Assembly (NCBI GenBank): GCA_945871045.1 | Contig: CAMBUC010000021.1 | Span: forward strand, 1-13,905 | Length of the DNA: 13,905 nt | DNA from: an uncultured bacterium | GTDB lineage: Bacteria; Bacillota; Clostridia; Lachnospirales; Lachnospiraceae | Reading direction: 5' to 3' | Shown: one piece after another, positions 13,487 to 13,905 of the stretch | Layout of the letters: every line of letters starts with the position of its first letter | Numbering within the stretch: position 1 is the first letter of the stretch | Program-made: the position numbers and the translations under genes | The notes under the pieces: model-generated | The model's database searches: none | Told to the model about the DNA's origin: nothing | The model's input: the letters and a program-made list of their open reading frames with translations, nothing else

Positions 13487-13905
13487 ATGGCAAAATATCT
13501 GGTTATTGTGGAGTCGCCTGCGAAGGTTAAAACCATAAAAAAATTTTTGGGAAAAAATTATGAGGTGGCAGCATCTAACGGACATGTTCGGGATCTTCCG
13601 AAGAGTCAGTTGGGATTTAATCCCGAAAATGATTTTGAACCGAAATACATTACGATACGCGGAAAGGGAGACATTCTGGCAAATCTGCGAAAGGAAGTAA
13701 AAAAAGCAGAAAAGATCTATCTCGCCACTGACCCGGACCGCGAGGGAGAGGCGATTTCATGGCATTTGTACCATGCCCTGAAACTGCAGGATAAAAAAGT
13801 ATACAGAATTACCTTCAATGAGATCACTCAGTCTGCGGTGAAGGCATCACTGAAGCATGCCCGTGAGATCGATATGAATCTGGTAAATGCACAGCAGGCA
13901 CGGCG
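13487..13905 (+). CDS. topA: DNA topoisomerase I, 3' end outside window
   Basis: The first 139 codons of type IA topoisomerase, which relaxes negative supercoils. The Toprim domain is clear: YLVIVESPAKVKTIKKFLG at the start and ATDPDREGEAISWHLY with the catalytic acidic DxDxxE residues, then RITFNEIT. The start is ATG 13487; the ATG at 13480 is in another frame. GAGGAG lies 11 bases upstream. The dprA-topA order is common in Firmicutes and supports chromosomal context. Confidence 0.95.
   Translation, partial: MAKYLVIVESPAKVKTIKKFLGKNYEVAASNGHVRDLPKSQLGFNPENDFEPKYITIRGKGDILANLRKEVKKAEKIYLATDPDREGEAISWHLYHALKLQDKKVYRITFNEITQSAVKASLKHAREIDMNLVNAQQAR

Noticed and set aside
1..13905. CRISPR array, tRNA or rRNA genes
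   Set aside because: No regularly spaced repeats or recognisable RNA genes were seen on either strand.

Overview
The window looks like a chromosomal segment of a low-to-moderate GC, spore-forming Firmicute, most likely Lachnospiraceae or a close clostridial relative. The grounds are the sporulation sigma factor sigK, strong AGGAGG-type ribosome sites, the gene types, and serine-recombinase/TnpV mobile DNA typical of that group. This is inference from protein resemblance, not a database result.

Host left flank (1-2953): the 3' part of a GH13 debranching-enzyme-like gene whose catalytic residues are all replaced, a TraX-family membrane protein and a DUF5662-like protein. The three overlap end to start like an operon. 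Host right flank (10758-13905): a sigK terminator, then comM/yifB, dprA and the start of topA, tightly packed on the + strand.

Centre (2954-10757): the mother-cell sigma factor gene sigK is split. Codons 1-88 and the shared Asn codon are at 2954-3221, and the rest is at 10362-10757. Between them lies a 7,144-bp element that ends with a large serine recombinase gene. The two junctions share AATG in the same codon phase. Joining them restores a 219-aa SigK reading C-I-D-N-E-L-L-M-Y-L-R across the seam, as in intact SigK proteins. This is the arrangement of the skin elements of Bacillus subtilis and Clostridioides difficile, but with small, transposon-like cargo and no phage structural genes. 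Joining the element's own ends gives an attP with perfect 10-bp inverted arms around a central AA and a second 8-bp inverted pair further out, as expected for a large serine integrase. SigK has no room for a pro-sequence, so excision is probably the main control on its activity.

Element cargo, left to right: an HTH protein (+); a convergent ~71-aa protein (-) behind a SigE-like promoter, a candidate excision factor; an unknown 146-aa protein (+); a DUF4143-type ATPase (+) behind a promoter with repeated palindromic operators; an XRE regulator broken by TGA (+); a decayed minus-strand operon (a gene with an amber codon at position 7, a 245-aa protein, and a truncated third gene); TnpV (-); and the recombinase (+). 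TnpV and the recombinase have divergent promoters with superimposed -10 boxes. In the excised circle the recombinase stop codon disappears and its frame runs into the HTH gene at the other end.
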